Positions 27,101 to 39,383 of a stretch of DNA of 64,000 nt are shown here, piece by piece (position 1 is the stretch's first letter; each line of letters opens with the position of its first letter). The notes beneath the pieces are model-generated. The model was not told where the DNA came from. It worked only from the letters and a program-made list of their open reading frames with translations, and did not search any database. The stretch is from Bugula neritina (taxonomy: Eukaryota; Bryozoa; Gymnolaemata; Cheilostomatida; Bugulidae), in contig OZ037767.1 in assembly GCA_964035545.1 (NCBI GenBank), positions 2,798,680-2,862,679 on the forward strand, in the 5' to 3' direction. A program made the translations under genes and the position numbers.

Positions 27101-30100
27101 GTAAATACAGAGTAAATACAGCGGCATGCAGTAAGACTGGCTACAGCTCCGGCCATACACTACTACGTCTAATCCTCACTGACACTAAGTGGATTCCATC
27201 CTATTGCACTTCAACAAAATGGCTTTGCAGACTCGCAGTAAAATGACATCCTAAACATTTACAAAAGATTTGCATAATTCTCTGTATTGAGATGTCGTGG
27301 TGGACCTCCTTGAAGCATCTGTGTTACCCTGTTACATTGTCTACCATGTGTTGAAGAGCAGGCAGAGTACCTTTAAGAGCTGCGCTTCAATTAAATTTAT
27401 GTATAAAGTATAAATATGTTGCGCGTTAACGCACTTGTTGATGTATTAAACTAGTCCGTTGAAACTAATGGAAATTCTCCTGCAAGTGTATCAAATTTGC
27501 AGAGTTCAAGTGTTAGTTTCAGCAAATTTTGAAATATGCTCATAAATTGAAGTCCCAATAATTTAAATGCATTATTTCAACATTGTCCTTTAATAATTAA
27601 GATACTAGAAAAATCTTGCAGTTTTTCGGAAATTAATTCATTTAAAGTACGACTGTTCATATTTGTTGGTTTTGTACTAAAAACCTGCTTTGCATACAAT
27701 CCTTATGAAATATAAACGCAGTTTCAAATAAAATCACTTCAAGATAGAAAGCTTGCTATTCATTATTAGTGTTTTCTATTTGTGAAGTAGATTAAAAGTT
27801 ACTTCAAAAGCATTTAAAAATACATTTTCCAAAGAGAAACATAAATTAATTGCCACAAAACTTTATACTTCAGCATTGTTTTATAAATTAAAAAAAAAAA
27901 CTACCGGCTCAGTGAAAAATCAGGTCTTGCCATGTAAGTATATTTACATGTGCAATAATTGGGTCAACATTTTTAGATATTTGAGAATTGTTGTGGGCGC
28001 ACACACAGGGAGCTCAGAAAAGCTGCTAATCGGAATAATTTAAACTGAAATAATAATTAATATTATTTGTATGTGTCAAGCACTGCAGTGTCAAAAAATA
28101 TACGACCTTTATTGATGCAACATTAAACCTAGCTGATGTGTATATAACAGTATAGGCATACATATCAAATCTGCCTCTCAATGTATAAACAGGTGTTGAA
28201 TCTGACAAATATTTCTGCGTAATTGTGTAGTTTCTGCAACTTTATATTTTAATTTCGTTTATCAATGGCTGCAAATGTCCACAAAGATATTGTAGTGAAC
28301 GGCATAAGTACACTTTTATATACATATATAATAAGGTAAATGGTGCTAGGGAAAGTCAAGTGTATTTATAGTAGGTGTAGTTTGTAGTAAATCAAGTAGC
28401 GCAGTTAAGGAGGGCTGTGGAGAGGTACTTGGTAAAGGCGGAGTGCTATCACTCTTTACTACCTCTTATGCCAAGAGAGTCTCTTAGAATAACTGATCTA
28501 TGTAGTTGAAGGGTTGTCCAGCATCACTTCTACATTGTAACTTTTAATAAACTGTGAGTGTTCTACAATCCTTATTCTAATACTAGGTGTAATGTTTCAC
28601 CTGCAGTATCACCACTCAATATGTTTATTTTCCACTCTGATTTTTTGAAAGAATTGTATTTTGTGGAATCTGTTTTGAAATAATTCGAAAGAAGTTTATA
28701 TTCATCATTAGTTTGTGTCTCTTACTTCTGGATACAAAATCAAGTGTGTTTCTTTATAACTGAAAATTAATATAAAAATGTCTGACCATTGAACCTAAGA
28801 GATGAATGAACAAAGTTATCTCTTATAATAAACTGCAAGCAATATTGTGTCTATGCAGGACTACATACATGTATGTCATACAAATTAAGATAGTTGATAC
28901 TATATCGTTGTATTTTAATTGTGCTTTTGCTGTTGAAATTGAAAGAACTTGATTTAGTCATGTTTCAAATAATGGCAGTATCTTGGTGACTACCTTTGCT
29001 TGCTGTTGGTATGAATACGCAAACATCTGTGTACAGCAAGCTATGAGCGTATGCAACTTTTTCCTTTACCATCATAAAGCCTAAATGCTTTTACCAGTAG
29101 CTCTTTGGATTTCAGCTATAATATTTTGTGAGCATGAGCGCAGATTTGAAGGTCTAACAGTTCAATATTAGTTTCTTTAAATTATGCCAATTTCGTGGGT
29201 GCAGTTATAAGTCATAGTAAAAAGAGTTTTGATGTTAAAACGGTTAAAACTTCACAAAAACTTAGTGCATCAAATTGGATGCCCTGCAATAGTATGTCAC
29301 ACGTTTTATCTGGCTACAATTCCAATTAAAAAGTAGTCTTATATCACCAAACAAAAAAATATATTTTAGCTGCTTTTAATTTCCTGTGAGGAGCAATGCG
29401 GCATATAGGGTAAACATCTACAGTAAAAAATGCTCATATTTTTCTCAAGGGTCCTTCACCAACTTCTTGATTACGTGAGAGTCATTTGCAAAGCAAAAAG
29501 TGTTTTAAATTTGTATGACAATAAAGAAAAGTAGTGCTTATTGCAACTATGATCTGGTAATGTTGTTAGTTGAAGGGGTTTTAGCATATGTCATTGTAAT
29601 ATATACTACAATGTCTAACCTAGTTTAAATATATCAGTTTCATAATATAACATGGTAACCAAGTTAGTGTGTTAATAAGTTTTGCTCTCACTTTCTGCTG
29701 AGATACGAATTTAATTATACGATATGCTATAACCGCCCTGTAATGAACCTGGTATATTGAAAGCTGATGATATTTCTAAAATGACTCTAAAAACATCGCA
29801 ATATTGTCAGAAAAGATGACTTCATGGACGAAACTAATATAGCTGAATTATAGATATTAGATACTTTATTAACACTCAAGGGTGCTACTAAATGCTTTTA
29901 CCTAAAAACTGTAATAACTATAGGTAGCTGGTTCTCACTGCCAATTGCCTTCGTGTCGTTTCAAGTGGCCGTAGTTAATTATTGTATCTTTCACCAATAT
30001 AATCAGTCTGAGCCACTTGAGTTGGGACACGTATTGATCCCCCTAAAGCATCTCATTAAATTCTACATGCTAGGAAAATTACTTCTTTCAATACAAACAT

Positions 30101-31925
30101 GTTTTCTTATAACAAATTATTACACAAAATCTTTTATTTAAAACGAATGAATGTAATATTTTCAATGAACATTATTCGCAGCATAATTATAATAAAATGG
30201 ATATTATTATTTTTCTGACTATGCTGGCATTCGGAGAGTAATTAGAACGGGTTGGATCGCAAGTTTTTAAATGGAAAATATGGAAATAGTGAGAATATTT
30301 GCACAGTGCTTGATATTTGGTAGTTTGAGCTGCCCGCGTGTCACCATTTAGATGCGACTGCAGTGCGTATCGGTGAACATCGGCAAGTGTCAACAGCTAT
30401 AGCTGAGTTGTGTTAGTGTATGCTAGGCCCTTCACCACCTATAAGTGTTTACCATGAAAATTATGATTTATAGTGTTACCACTTGTGATATTGATAAAGT
30501 GTGTATAGTGTAAGGGCTCTTTGTCAACTCTACATGTCATTGTATACTTGTGTCTAAGTCATTTAGATGTCAGTTCTCCTCATTTACCTCATCTCTCCCC
30601 TCATTTTGTTCCCATTCTCCATCCACCACTTGTCTTCCCCCCGTATTCTACCCCATTCTCAATCCACCACTTCACCATATTCTACCCTCCATTCTCCATC
30701 TACTACTTCTCTCCTCTACAACTTCAAACTTCAACTTTTCAAACTTTATCCAACATTTCAGTTCATTTAATAATTGTAATAATTTTGCATGGAGCATGTT
30801 TAGATAAGATTTCTTTGCTTCCCAAATTGTTGTGTCTCTTCTCATTACACACTGTAGTTGTATGGTGTATGGTTGTACTTGTAGGTGGATATCGAGGGGG
30901 TTACCAAGGTAGTAGAGGAAATTACAGTGGTGGACATCACAGTGGTGGGAGAGGGGGTAGGCAAGGTGGAGGATACCCCAGCAACCAGCAAAGTGGGTAT
31001 CAGGGAGGATATAACAACCAGGGTGAGTACCAAGAACAATATTGGCACTTTTTATACCAGTATGTAGTAATCTGTGTGGTGGTTTAGGAGATAAAGCATC
31101 TTTGTTGATCTTACTTATACAAGTTTTATTTATACATTTATTTATCTATCTATACTGTAATACAAGATGTTATATAATTGTAATATTTTATTCTGATAAC
31201 CTATAATGCATATACTACTACGTACTACATACACGTCTATATACTACACAGCATACTCTGTCTGTACAACGCTGTCAGTGCGTGTAACATGCTGTCTCAA
31301 GGGCTCTTCTCCCCACCTGACTCTCCTTCAACACACTCACTACCCTCTCTCTATCCTCTGCTACAGGTGGATACAACAACCCCCGTCAAATGGGAGCGTA
31401 CAACCCCTTTGGAGGAGGTGGATACAACCCCTACGCTAATAACAGGGGTGGATACCCGTCCTACAGTACAGGAAGTAGAGGGAGGGACAATTCGTATAAT
31501 CCATACGGACGTCGGCCTGCCCCCCAACAGATAAATAACTACCAGCAGTACAGTAATCGGGATTCCAGGGTAAGGAGACCGTCTCTCTGTTTATAAGTGA
31601 ACACACTCTAACTAGCTCCGTCGTGCCTGTTGTTAGTATAATTCACCGGAAGTTGGTTGGCCTAGTGGTGGATAAGGATGTTGGTGTTATGGGGTTCAAA
31701 TCCAACCGCTTGCATGTTATTTTCTCTTGTCAGAAAGTTAAATGTTTAATATCTGTTATTTCAATTTATAGCATATGTTATGTGTTCATACTGTGTATTA
31801 CTGTAGCATATGCTATGTGTTCATACTGTGTATTACTATAGCATATGTTGCATGTCCATACTGTGTATTACTATATAGTTTACTCTGGGTTAATTGTGTA
31901 ATATACTTTTTAGCAAAGACGTTAG
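12129..31925 (+). CDS. XRN2: 5'-3' exoribonuclease 2 (XRN2/Rat1), complete, 25 exons, 983 aa
   Basis: Nuclear processive 5'-3' exonuclease acting in transcription termination and RNA maturation and decay. Exons: 12129-12203, 12952-13082, 13368-13479, 13584-13645, 13841-13952, 14118-14280, 16357-16565, 17069-17194, 17597-17734, 17928-18035, 18283-18327, 18663-18857, 18977-19059, 19479-19601, 20274-20391, 20612-20777, 21111-21292, 21709-21788, 21893-21952, 22348-22416, 23183-23356, 23662-23729, 30885-31022, 31367-31569, 31914-31925; every phase matches. The start [17 protein letters not shown] is the family N-terminus. Acidic active-site residues sit in LDMNG (D55), AIDG (D104), PGEGEHK (E205, E207), GADADLI (D235, D237) and [10 protein letters not shown] (D346). 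A CCHC zinc knuckle is at 265-278. [15 protein letters not shown] matches vertebrate XRN2. The C-terminus is RG/GGY-rich and ends RQRR. Human XRN2 is about 950 aa. Exon 15 has a weak donor (GTTACT). Confidence 0.97.
14285..16350. repeat. 22-bp minisatellite filling XRN2 intron 6 (about 90 copies)
   Basis: The unit is TACTCTACTAGTACATGTGC plus TA, repeated without spacers for about 2.06 kb from just after the exon 6 donor to just before the exon 7 acceptor. Variants (CCAGT, CATCTG, CACGTG, TATATG) recur in order. One unit carries a 3-bp insertion (ACTACACGTG). The unit contains the palindromes ACTAGT and TACATGTA-like sequence, so single strands can fold. Confidence 0.96.
16676..17066. repeat. 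GATAT-rich block and about 23-bp repeats in XRN2 intron 7
   Basis: 16676-16760 is rich in GATATGATAT. 16925-17060 holds about five copies of a unit around ACCGTATTATACACTGC plus ATAAT. The last copy runs to within about 10 bp of the exon 8 acceptor. Confidence 0.8.
17312..17596. repeat. 31-bp minisatellite ending at the XRN2 exon 9 acceptor
   Basis: Nine units built on GGGAGTTATCATACCATGTC plus TGTGTTGTAGA. The ninth GTTGTAG is the splice acceptor of exon 9, whose first bases (AGAG) also match the repeat. Each unit therefore carries an acceptor-like TAG. Confidence 0.92.
18340..18640. repeat. (ACT)n trinucleotide array in XRN2 intron 11
   Basis: About 300 bp of ACT with GCT, ATT and ACC variants, directly before exon 12. 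Both strands show long spurious frames (poly-T/A and poly-V). It leaves little room for a polypyrimidine tract. Two acceptors six bases apart (TAAAG|ATGCAG|GAA) are both in frame. Confidence 0.93.
19066..19222. repeat. 27-bp minisatellite in XRN2 intron 13
   Basis: About five and a half units of GGGAGTTGTGTTCTCAACTG plus TAGCAGT, starting within a few bases of the exon 13 donor. Confidence 0.9.
19622..20150. repeat. 30-bp minisatellite in XRN2 intron 14
   Basis: About 17 units built on TAGAGTACTCGCTATCTAGG plus TCAATGTATG. Sub-variants (CTCGCTCTC, CTAGATATC, GAGCTAGATATC) are ordered, and the last four CTAGATATC units are homogeneous, suggesting a recent local expansion at the distal end. 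Confidence 0.93.
21355..21480. repeat. CTA/TAG trinucleotide block with self-complementary runs, XRN2 intron 17
   Basis: ACTACTACTAGTAGTACTAC-type sequence in which CTA runs meet TAG runs, giving several perfect short palindromes. It is a probable cruciform-prone microsatellite. Confidence 0.85.
22485..23170. repeat. 28-bp minisatellite abutting XRN2 exon 21
   Basis: About 24 units built on AGTTGTCTACTCACTCTATC plus TCATACAG. Each unit is pyrimidine-rich and ends in CAG, so each looks like a 3' splice site. The last, degenerate unit leads into the real acceptor (CTCTAG before 23183). All three forward frames are free of stops through the array because 28 is not a multiple of 3 and the unit has no stop in any frame. 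Confidence 0.95.
23730..30884. other. 7.2-kb intron 22 of XRN2
   Basis: By far the largest XRN2 intron; it interrupts the C-terminal glycine-rich region between ...PPPSSYG and GYRGGYQG. It is almost free of minisatellites, unlike the other introns. No nested gene could be supported: the best frame (minus 25185-25400) has no recognisable motif or splice partners. It is a reasonable place for regulatory DNA of the neighbouring homeobox gene, which is inference only. Confidence 0.7.
31655..31707 (+). mobile_element. tRNA-like fragment, possible SINE, in XRN2 intron 24
   Basis: A-box-like TGGCCTAGTGG (31658-31668) and B-box-like GGTTCAAATCC (31693-31703), with GGTTGG and CCAACC as complementary ends. 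At about 53 nt it lacks an anticodon arm, so it is not a functional tRNA. Confidence 0.4.
31765..31880. repeat. About 37-bp tandem repeat, three copies
   Basis: Three imperfect copies of GCATATGTTATGTGTTCATA followed by CTGTGTATTACTATA in the last XRN2 intron, ending about 35 bp before the terminal 12-nt coding exon. Confidence 0.8.
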
Positions 31926-32152
31926 TGTCTGGTGTAATGTCCTTCCCCGTGTAAAGGCAGCGTTATAAAGGCAGCATGTATCAGCAGCATATAAAGACAA
32001 TATATAAAGACTTCATGATGCCTTTTTCTTCTAACATTCAGTACACTGTTGTACATATCAAGTTCAACAATGTAATTTATTAAATATGAAATGAAAAGCA
32101 TATTTATAGCTACATGTTGTTGTATAATATGAATTTTTATGATGTTTTTACT

Positions 32153-32375
32153 TGTATATACTCTATAGAAGTATGGCACTGTATATACTCTATAGAAGTA
32201 TGGCACTGTATATACTCTATAGAAGTATGGCACTGTATATACTCTATAGAAGTATGGCACTGTATATACTCTATAGAAGTATGGCACTGTATATACTCTA
32301 TAGAAGTATGGCACTGTATATACTCTATAGAAGTATGGCACTGTATATACTCTATAGAAGTATGGCACTGTATAT
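32153..32375. repeat. 27-bp minisatellite in the XRN2 3' UTR region, 8 near-identical copies
   Basis: Units of TATACTCTATAGAAGTATGG plus CACTGTA are essentially identical, so this array is young. It lies after the XRN2 stop (31923-31925) and before two AATAAA signals, so it is probably transcribed in the 3' UTR. The 9-codon period gives false open frames on both strands. Confidence 0.93.
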
Positions 32376-32387
32376 AAAATGGATGAA

Positions 32388-32442
32388 AATAAATATTAAG
32401 TTCAAATATGATTTTGATTTTTTTTTAAGAAAAAGCAATAAA
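32388..32442 (+). other. Candidate polyadenylation signals of XRN2
   Basis: AATAAA occurs at 32388-32393 and 32437-32442, just after the 27-bp array and about 460-520 nt after the stop codon. Either would end the transcript. Confidence 0.5.
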
Positions 32443-32459
32443 ACAGCTACACTGTGACA

Positions 32460-35400
32460 ATAGTTATATAGAGTGTTGTTTACTGTGTTTGTTGTTGTTT
32501 TATTGTCCTGACCCCCTCAGGGCTTATTTTGGCTGTCTGTACTACTTCTGAATGTATTTTCTCATAGCAGTCAGTTTACGATGTATAAAAACAGTTCCCA
32601 GTAAATATAGCATGAATAGATACATCATCATGTGTCTATGTTTAGTTAAACCAGTTCTAACTTCTTCAAGTCTTCACTGAATGATGGAAATAAACTGTTC
32701 CTTTTCTACAGCAATAATAGCAGCTACTTCATCGGCTGCTATCTAGTTATTATAGTCTACTGTTGACATGCAATGCTACAGGCTATAGTCACTCTAAATA
32801 TCTCTTCTTCATGGGAAATACGTTTTTGTTATAAAAAATTGAGAGCTGCAATTGAAAATTGTATTAAAAGTGAATAAATGATTCTGGTTCAAGGCACATA
32901 CTGGCAACAGCGATTAGAAAGAGCATAAAATATATATTATCTTTGTGAGAAAGATAGAGACCAGCTGTTGCTATCTTTATAGTACTATAAACTCATCAAA
33001 TACCTGCGTCACACCTCAGGTACTAGAAAGGCTTGTAAGTTTAAAATTTGAGAGGCGAGTATAAATTGAGGCAATAATTTTTTAGTAGAAAATCTGGAGA
33101 TGAAAACATGTTTTCTTGGTTAAAAATTGTTACATAAATGAGCATGAAATACCTACAAGCTCATAATGACATCTGTTTATAAATACAAAAAATAAAAAAA
33201 CCGACTAGCTATAATTGCAAAACTATATTTCTTTTTAATTTTTGCAGCCCTTTTTGATGAGGAATTAACACTTAGTTAAAAGTTTATACTATCTTAATAA
33301 TTTTTAAAAACAATAATTTCCAAAATCTCATGAATTATAAATTTATTGTATTTTATTACTACTTGACAGTTTTCCTTGTTAGATTGATCACAAGACAAAT
33401 TTCCTTCTCCAGACTAAAATTCAAAGCACCTTACACCGCTTGTCTCATTTTATTGCCTAATGATGTCATTTCCCAACAGCCACACGCTATTATTATACGA
33501 CAGAAGATATTTGCTCAAATTGATAGCACAACAGATCAAAACCCGCTGCCTTCAGTCTATTATCTCCCTTGACTCTTATCAACCCAACTCTTTGATACTC
33601 CGAATTTGCTGATAAATTTACAGCTTCTAACTCAAGTATTATAATAAAGTTGTCACAAGTAGCAATAAAGTGTTTTACGATGTCCTTGGCATGACATGAT
33701 GATATTAGACTTTACTAGAAGTGTAGCTCATCTCTAGAGTGTTCCTGTAGATAAGAAGTATCTCTGAATGACACATGAGAGCCTTTCAAGTTTCATATCA
33801 GCCACTACAGACTTGACTTTTTGGTGCAGCTTTTCTTCTCATATGAAGGAACAAAATGCTGTGAAAATTAATTTTCAAACTTATGTTCAAACCGCTCACT
33901 AATGTATGTAGTTGTTTAGAAATATTACAACAAAATTTTGTGAAAATAACAATATCAGTTGTTATTGCTGCTAACAAGCAATCTTCATATTAATAACTGT
34001 AAAGTTTCATATGAAATCAGATAATTATAAAAATATTCATCATGTTTTGACTACTGCTAACTATTGCAGTGTCGTAAGCTAGGTTGATATAAAATAATAT
34101 TTGTTCTACAATGGGAACTGCAAAGCTGTTTGTTATTAAATTTGCTATAAAAGCGTGTTTTTAGCTTATATCTATTTGAGTTATGTCAAAAATAAAGCTT
34201 CATTTAAATGTCTAGTTTTCTCATCGCAATGTTTTATTTTTTTGCTTCTAATGCAACTTAAGCAAATATATATAAATAGTGTCTAAAAACTAAAAAAATA
34301 TGTGTAGTTGATGGAATATGAATATTTCATAAAGCCGACATCAAGTCTAATGCTGCCAATATATGAAGAGCTCTTCAGAAATTGACTAATCGATCTGTTA
34401 GCCTGACATCACGTCATGTAAGAGACAGGTGAATGTCAGATATAGATTCATTAACGGAGCATCTCTAACTGACTGATGCAGTCAACTTCTGACGGATATA
34501 TAATAGAATTTTATTTACTGTCAGAATAGATATGCCACATCATTAGTATACTCTCTCGTTGGCATTTTTCATAGGAATGACATAATGTAATATTATATAG
34601 TATAATATGGTATAATTTAATTAAATCTATTATACTATATTTAGTATGATATTATCTGTAAAGCAAAATTAATGAATGATTCGCTTGGATTTTGGTCATG
34701 AGCTTGTGATTATGCTGCCATTTTTTTCATATCTTGATGCCAATAAAGTTGGAAATTTCATGAACAAAAAAATTCAAACCTCATAGTTTTTGCAAATTCA
34801 TTTGTATTTAAAACAATACATTTTGTCAAGTTAAGGCCTTAAAGTGGTAAACAGTCGGCAAAAGTTATATTATACAATAAGTTTCAAATTAGTATTTGGG
34901 TGCAATGATGGAGGTAGAGAACATGAGAGAGAGAATCTGATTGGTTGTTGAAGAGATAGGGGAGCATGTGGCTGCAGTAGAACTTGATATGATGTCAGAC
35001 GTGAAGAGTAGCTCATCTATTCACACTGAGGCACTTGATGACTCTCTGTGTAAATTTACTCTCTCCCAGCGCATAGCCCCTCCGCCACCTGTCACAAACA
35101 GGAAATCTGCCCACTTTACATTCTTTGTACGACATTATTTTTTTCATTGCTTTTTGAAATAAAATTTGACGCGATGACCATGTGTATGACCACTGAAAAA
35201 ATAAAATAAAATTTTTGTAATGCAGAGCAAAGTTTTAAGGTTTTCAATAAAATTTAAGATATAATCTGGTGGGTCTTCTACTTGTTACAATTATTCACAT
35301 GGTCTGCAAAATAAAGCTCCGGGAATATTGATGAAACAAATTAGTGATGCAAATCGTTATACTGACACACGTCTGTTATTTGCTAAACAAATTCTACAAA

Positions 35401-38400
35401 ATTGAAGAGTTTTTGTGGCAAACACACTGGCACTTAAGTGCTGCCAACATATTTTACCTAGTACAGGTACATTAGGGTGCTCTAAGCTGACTAATTCTCG
35501 TCACGGTGGTATCACCGGTTAGTGACTCTACTCTGTAGTGAATAGATACTAACTAGAACTCGTCTAGTACGCTACTAAGTCTTCTCTAGCACTCTCCGCA
35601 AGGCTTATGTGTTTAGCAAAGCCTCCTTGAATTATGCATATGATGACATATTGTGACAAAGATGTTCCAACACAAATACGCCAGATTATTACTGTATCAA
35701 TAATTTGGGTTCATCAATTGATCATAATATGCTGTCCATTGCAAAAGTTTAAATTATTTTTAGGCATAGCCAATATCAATTTGACATCCAAAACAACTCT
35801 TTGTATACACTTAAGATCTAGAAATTGCGAAGTGATAAGTTGAAAAGGTGGAAGTTTTTCAGGTAGTTTTATTAGTCGTATGATTTGTAAAGATATTTGA
35901 GTTAATTATAAGCTAGCCTTCTTTCCCTGAAACTCTCAAATTATTTTCTTTCTCATAAAGTCAAATTTGTAATTTGAAAATAAATGTTGGAAGCATCTTT
36001 TCGTATTGGTCATCGCACTATTGATCAGTTTAATTAACTAATTTTACCATCTCATATCTATTATAATAACTACACTCTTTCAACCTCACCCTCGATAAAA
36101 ATGGGCAGTTAGATAGAAGAGTTTTGCTGTACAATAGAAAGCTTTTACAAAGCTGAAAATAAATGCCTAAAAAACTTGCAAATGTTGCAACAACAAAATT
36201 AAAACTCCTGGAATATTCTGGTAACTTATAGGACTGGTAAAAAGTTATTGTTGAGTAGGCTATAGTGTTTTATGGAGCTTTCACAAACTTATATATATAT
36301 GATGCAACAGTTCTAATAGATTTCTGTACTTGGACAAAATGTATGTAAATATGTTGTATTTGTTGTAGACACTTTTCCAGGTGAATTTATTTTTCAAAAA
36401 GAATATAACATAAGAGCTGATTATCATTTATTAATCACATTATTTGTTCTAAATAAAGACATATTTTTGTTAATTTACTAATCAGTCTTTAATTGGAAAG
36501 CAAATAATTGGCTAAAGAGCACTTTGAAAGTCATGGAAGCTACTTTATGTAATGTCACAACAAAACCATATTTATTAGGAGTGTCACTCTGCATATATTC
36601 ACTGTAAGAAATGCAGTTGAAAACTTGTTTGAAGCCTACAATGTCAAATTCTTGTTAAATAATCATCAATAATCTTGTCTCCATAAACCATGATCATCAG
36701 CTTTTATGTTCTATTTTCTAAAACTCTTTTCGAAAAAAGCATAGTTATTCTTTTACTTCAATTTTAACTTATAAAAGTTTTAAAGATAAAATAAATTACA
36801 GACATTTCATGGCTGATGCACGACGGCTGTGTTAAAGCATGTCAGTTGTACCATCATATCTTACTAGCCCGATCTATTCCCAATCAAATCGTATTATTTG
36901 AAAACAGAAAGACTTGGCTATGCAACTGTCTAAACATATTGTGCTGTTGGTGCTACATTGTGTCACCTGAAAGAGTTCATCCAAATATTTCTTTGCAGCC
37001 ATAAGAACGAGTGTTTCGAGTGCCACACCGAGTGGTGAGATTTAATGAGTCTGTTGTTATAATGTTTTTATTCCCGAATTTAATCATTTTCAAGTGTAGG
37101 CACTGTTTTGAAATTATTTATTCCCTTGCTTACTAAGTATTAATTATAGAAGTAAATAGTTTAAATTAAATAATATTTGCAAGTAGATAGGTGGGTGTAT
37201 CGCCACCCACACAGGACCACGGCGATGAAAGGTGACCAGATGGGTGTACTGTGCTTGTGTTGTTTACTAAATGAAATTGTCAACTTTTTATTTTAAACTA
37301 GTTTAACTTTATTTTTTAAATAAATCTCCACAAATAAATAAAAAAGATTTTGTGCACTTTTATGAAAAATTGGTGACCAGCAGCAGACAAAACAAAGCTT
37401 AAATCATTTTAGGCTCAGCTACTTAGCATAATATATTTAAATTAACAGAATAACTATCAGTGTGTATGTGCAGTGTGCCGCAAATTATTTTAATATTTTT
37501 AACTTTTTTATAGTATTTTGCTCCCAATAAACAGTAGAACTTTTTTGTTTTATATATGAATTTTTTTTTCATTTATTAAGCCTGGGCTGAGACTGCAAAG
37601 TAATTATATATTATGACTGCTCAACTTTTTCATTTTGTAGTTTGACTTCACCTCAGGGCTACTGTTCTCTTTATTAATCTATATTAAACCATCAAGCAAA
37701 ACAAACGTTAGAAGCTCTAATCGAAGCACAGGAATAAACAAGTGAAGAATGACCACCCAGCAGATGTATTTGAAAGTTGAACAAAAAATATGGAGACTAA
37801 ATTAATTAGATATGCTATTAATATTATACAGTAATGAGTATTAAGGCAATTAGATATACGCTTTGTTAGCTGTACTGGTTTTAGTGTAGCCACACCGCCA
37901 GTCCATTAGATTCCTCCTGCCAACAAACCACATGACAGGCCAAATCGTTTTAAAAAATTAAGATGTTTGAGTGTGAAAGTGATTATTAGTATGATTACGG
38001 TACTAGAAGTTATTGTAAGGACAGGCAGGTTCATTCATAAACAATGGTGTCCACTTTTTATTGATTCCATAACTGTATGCCACCCTGTATCGGCTCTTGT
38101 ATATGTATACAGTATGAATTGCCAGATTTCCGTGTGACTAATTGAATTCAACTCATGAATTGTAACTTTTCAGCAATTAGAAGATTAGCACCAGAATTAC
38201 CATCACCCTTTCAGCTTTAATACTTGAATTTGAGAACAACATTTTGAGTTGCAAAAAAATGAAGAGGTTTTAAGAATGAATAGTACTGATCATTTTTATA
38301 ATTGCAAATTATTGTGAGGTTAAAATATTATCTAATATCATTATGAGTAACACAGCTCTGTTTTAATTCATCATACTGTGTTTTTTATAGATGCTTTTTT

Positions 38401-39383
38401 TTGCAGTTGCAACTTGCATGTTAATGATTTTTATATAACGTAATTCAATGAGTAAATTCATGAAAATTGGAAATATTATTTGAATACATCTGTGGATGTA
38501 TCTTTTTACACCACAATCCTCTAACACTTACTAACTTACAGCAATTGAACCAATCATATACTTCTATGCTTTCATAGCCTAGGAAAGAAAATGTGTCTTA
38601 TGTATGTACTTTGTGTATTGGAATTTTCTCTTCTCTATATTCTATATATAGAATTATATACTGTATGATCTATATTTCATATTGTTTGCAATATTCAAAG
38701 GCCAGCAAAGCAGAGAACTGCTATAACAGCTGAAAACGTTTGATGAAGCTAATAATTTGCAATAGAATAAGAATATTAGAATAAGGAGAGCATATGCTAA
38801 GAGTTATATTTGATAAACAGACATTATCATTCTAAATCTACAACAAGAAGATTTGTTGTTCAGCACAACAATTTACTTTCCCTGTAACATGCGGTCAAAT
38901 AAAAATATATTTTAGGGTGTAAAAGATCTTGAAATTGGCATTAAAATTTAGTTTCTTTTGCCAGCTAATGTGTTCTAGATTCTACACATTTAAAAAACAA
39001 TAAAAGTAAGTCGTTATCGAGGTCTACTGGAATGTATGTCAAAACATCTACTGTTTACTTACACGTTTAGTTGATGTACAAAAAACTAGTATATATGCTA
39101 ATTCAATTTACAGTTTTTGAAAATTGCTTTTTTACAAATATAAACAGCTAAGAGAGAAAACTAAAGCAGTGAAGAAAAATTTACAAAAAGTCAGATGTTA
39201 GTAATAAGTTTCAGTTCGTTGCTAAACAAAAAAAAGTTGGTAACATATAATTGGACAAAATAAATAAAAATATATTTTTGAATATGGATTGTCTTTTGAA
39301 CAATGTGTACAAAATTAAAATTAGAATTATAGATACATAATTTATAAAGATGGCCTAAATACATATACAGAATGTAAGTGAGT
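32460..39383. other. XRN2-NK2.1 intergenic region (tail to tail)
   Basis: Seven kilobases with no supportable gene. Several less AT-rich islands (about 34320-34510, 34900-35110, 37870-38060) stand out by eye and contain CRE-like TGACATCACGTCATG (34408-34420 area) and other short motifs. Minisatellites are absent here, in contrast to the XRN2 introns. Confidence 0.5.

Noticed and set aside
26986-27246. Plus-strand frame with a Cys-rich start ([10 protein letters not shown]) in XRN2 intron 22
   Set aside because: Briefly resembles a THAP-type zinc finger, but the downstream histidine and the rest of the domain are missing.
32114-32457. Overlapping frames on both strands with a 9-residue period
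   Set aside because: Artefact of the 27-bp tandem repeat after the XRN2 stop.
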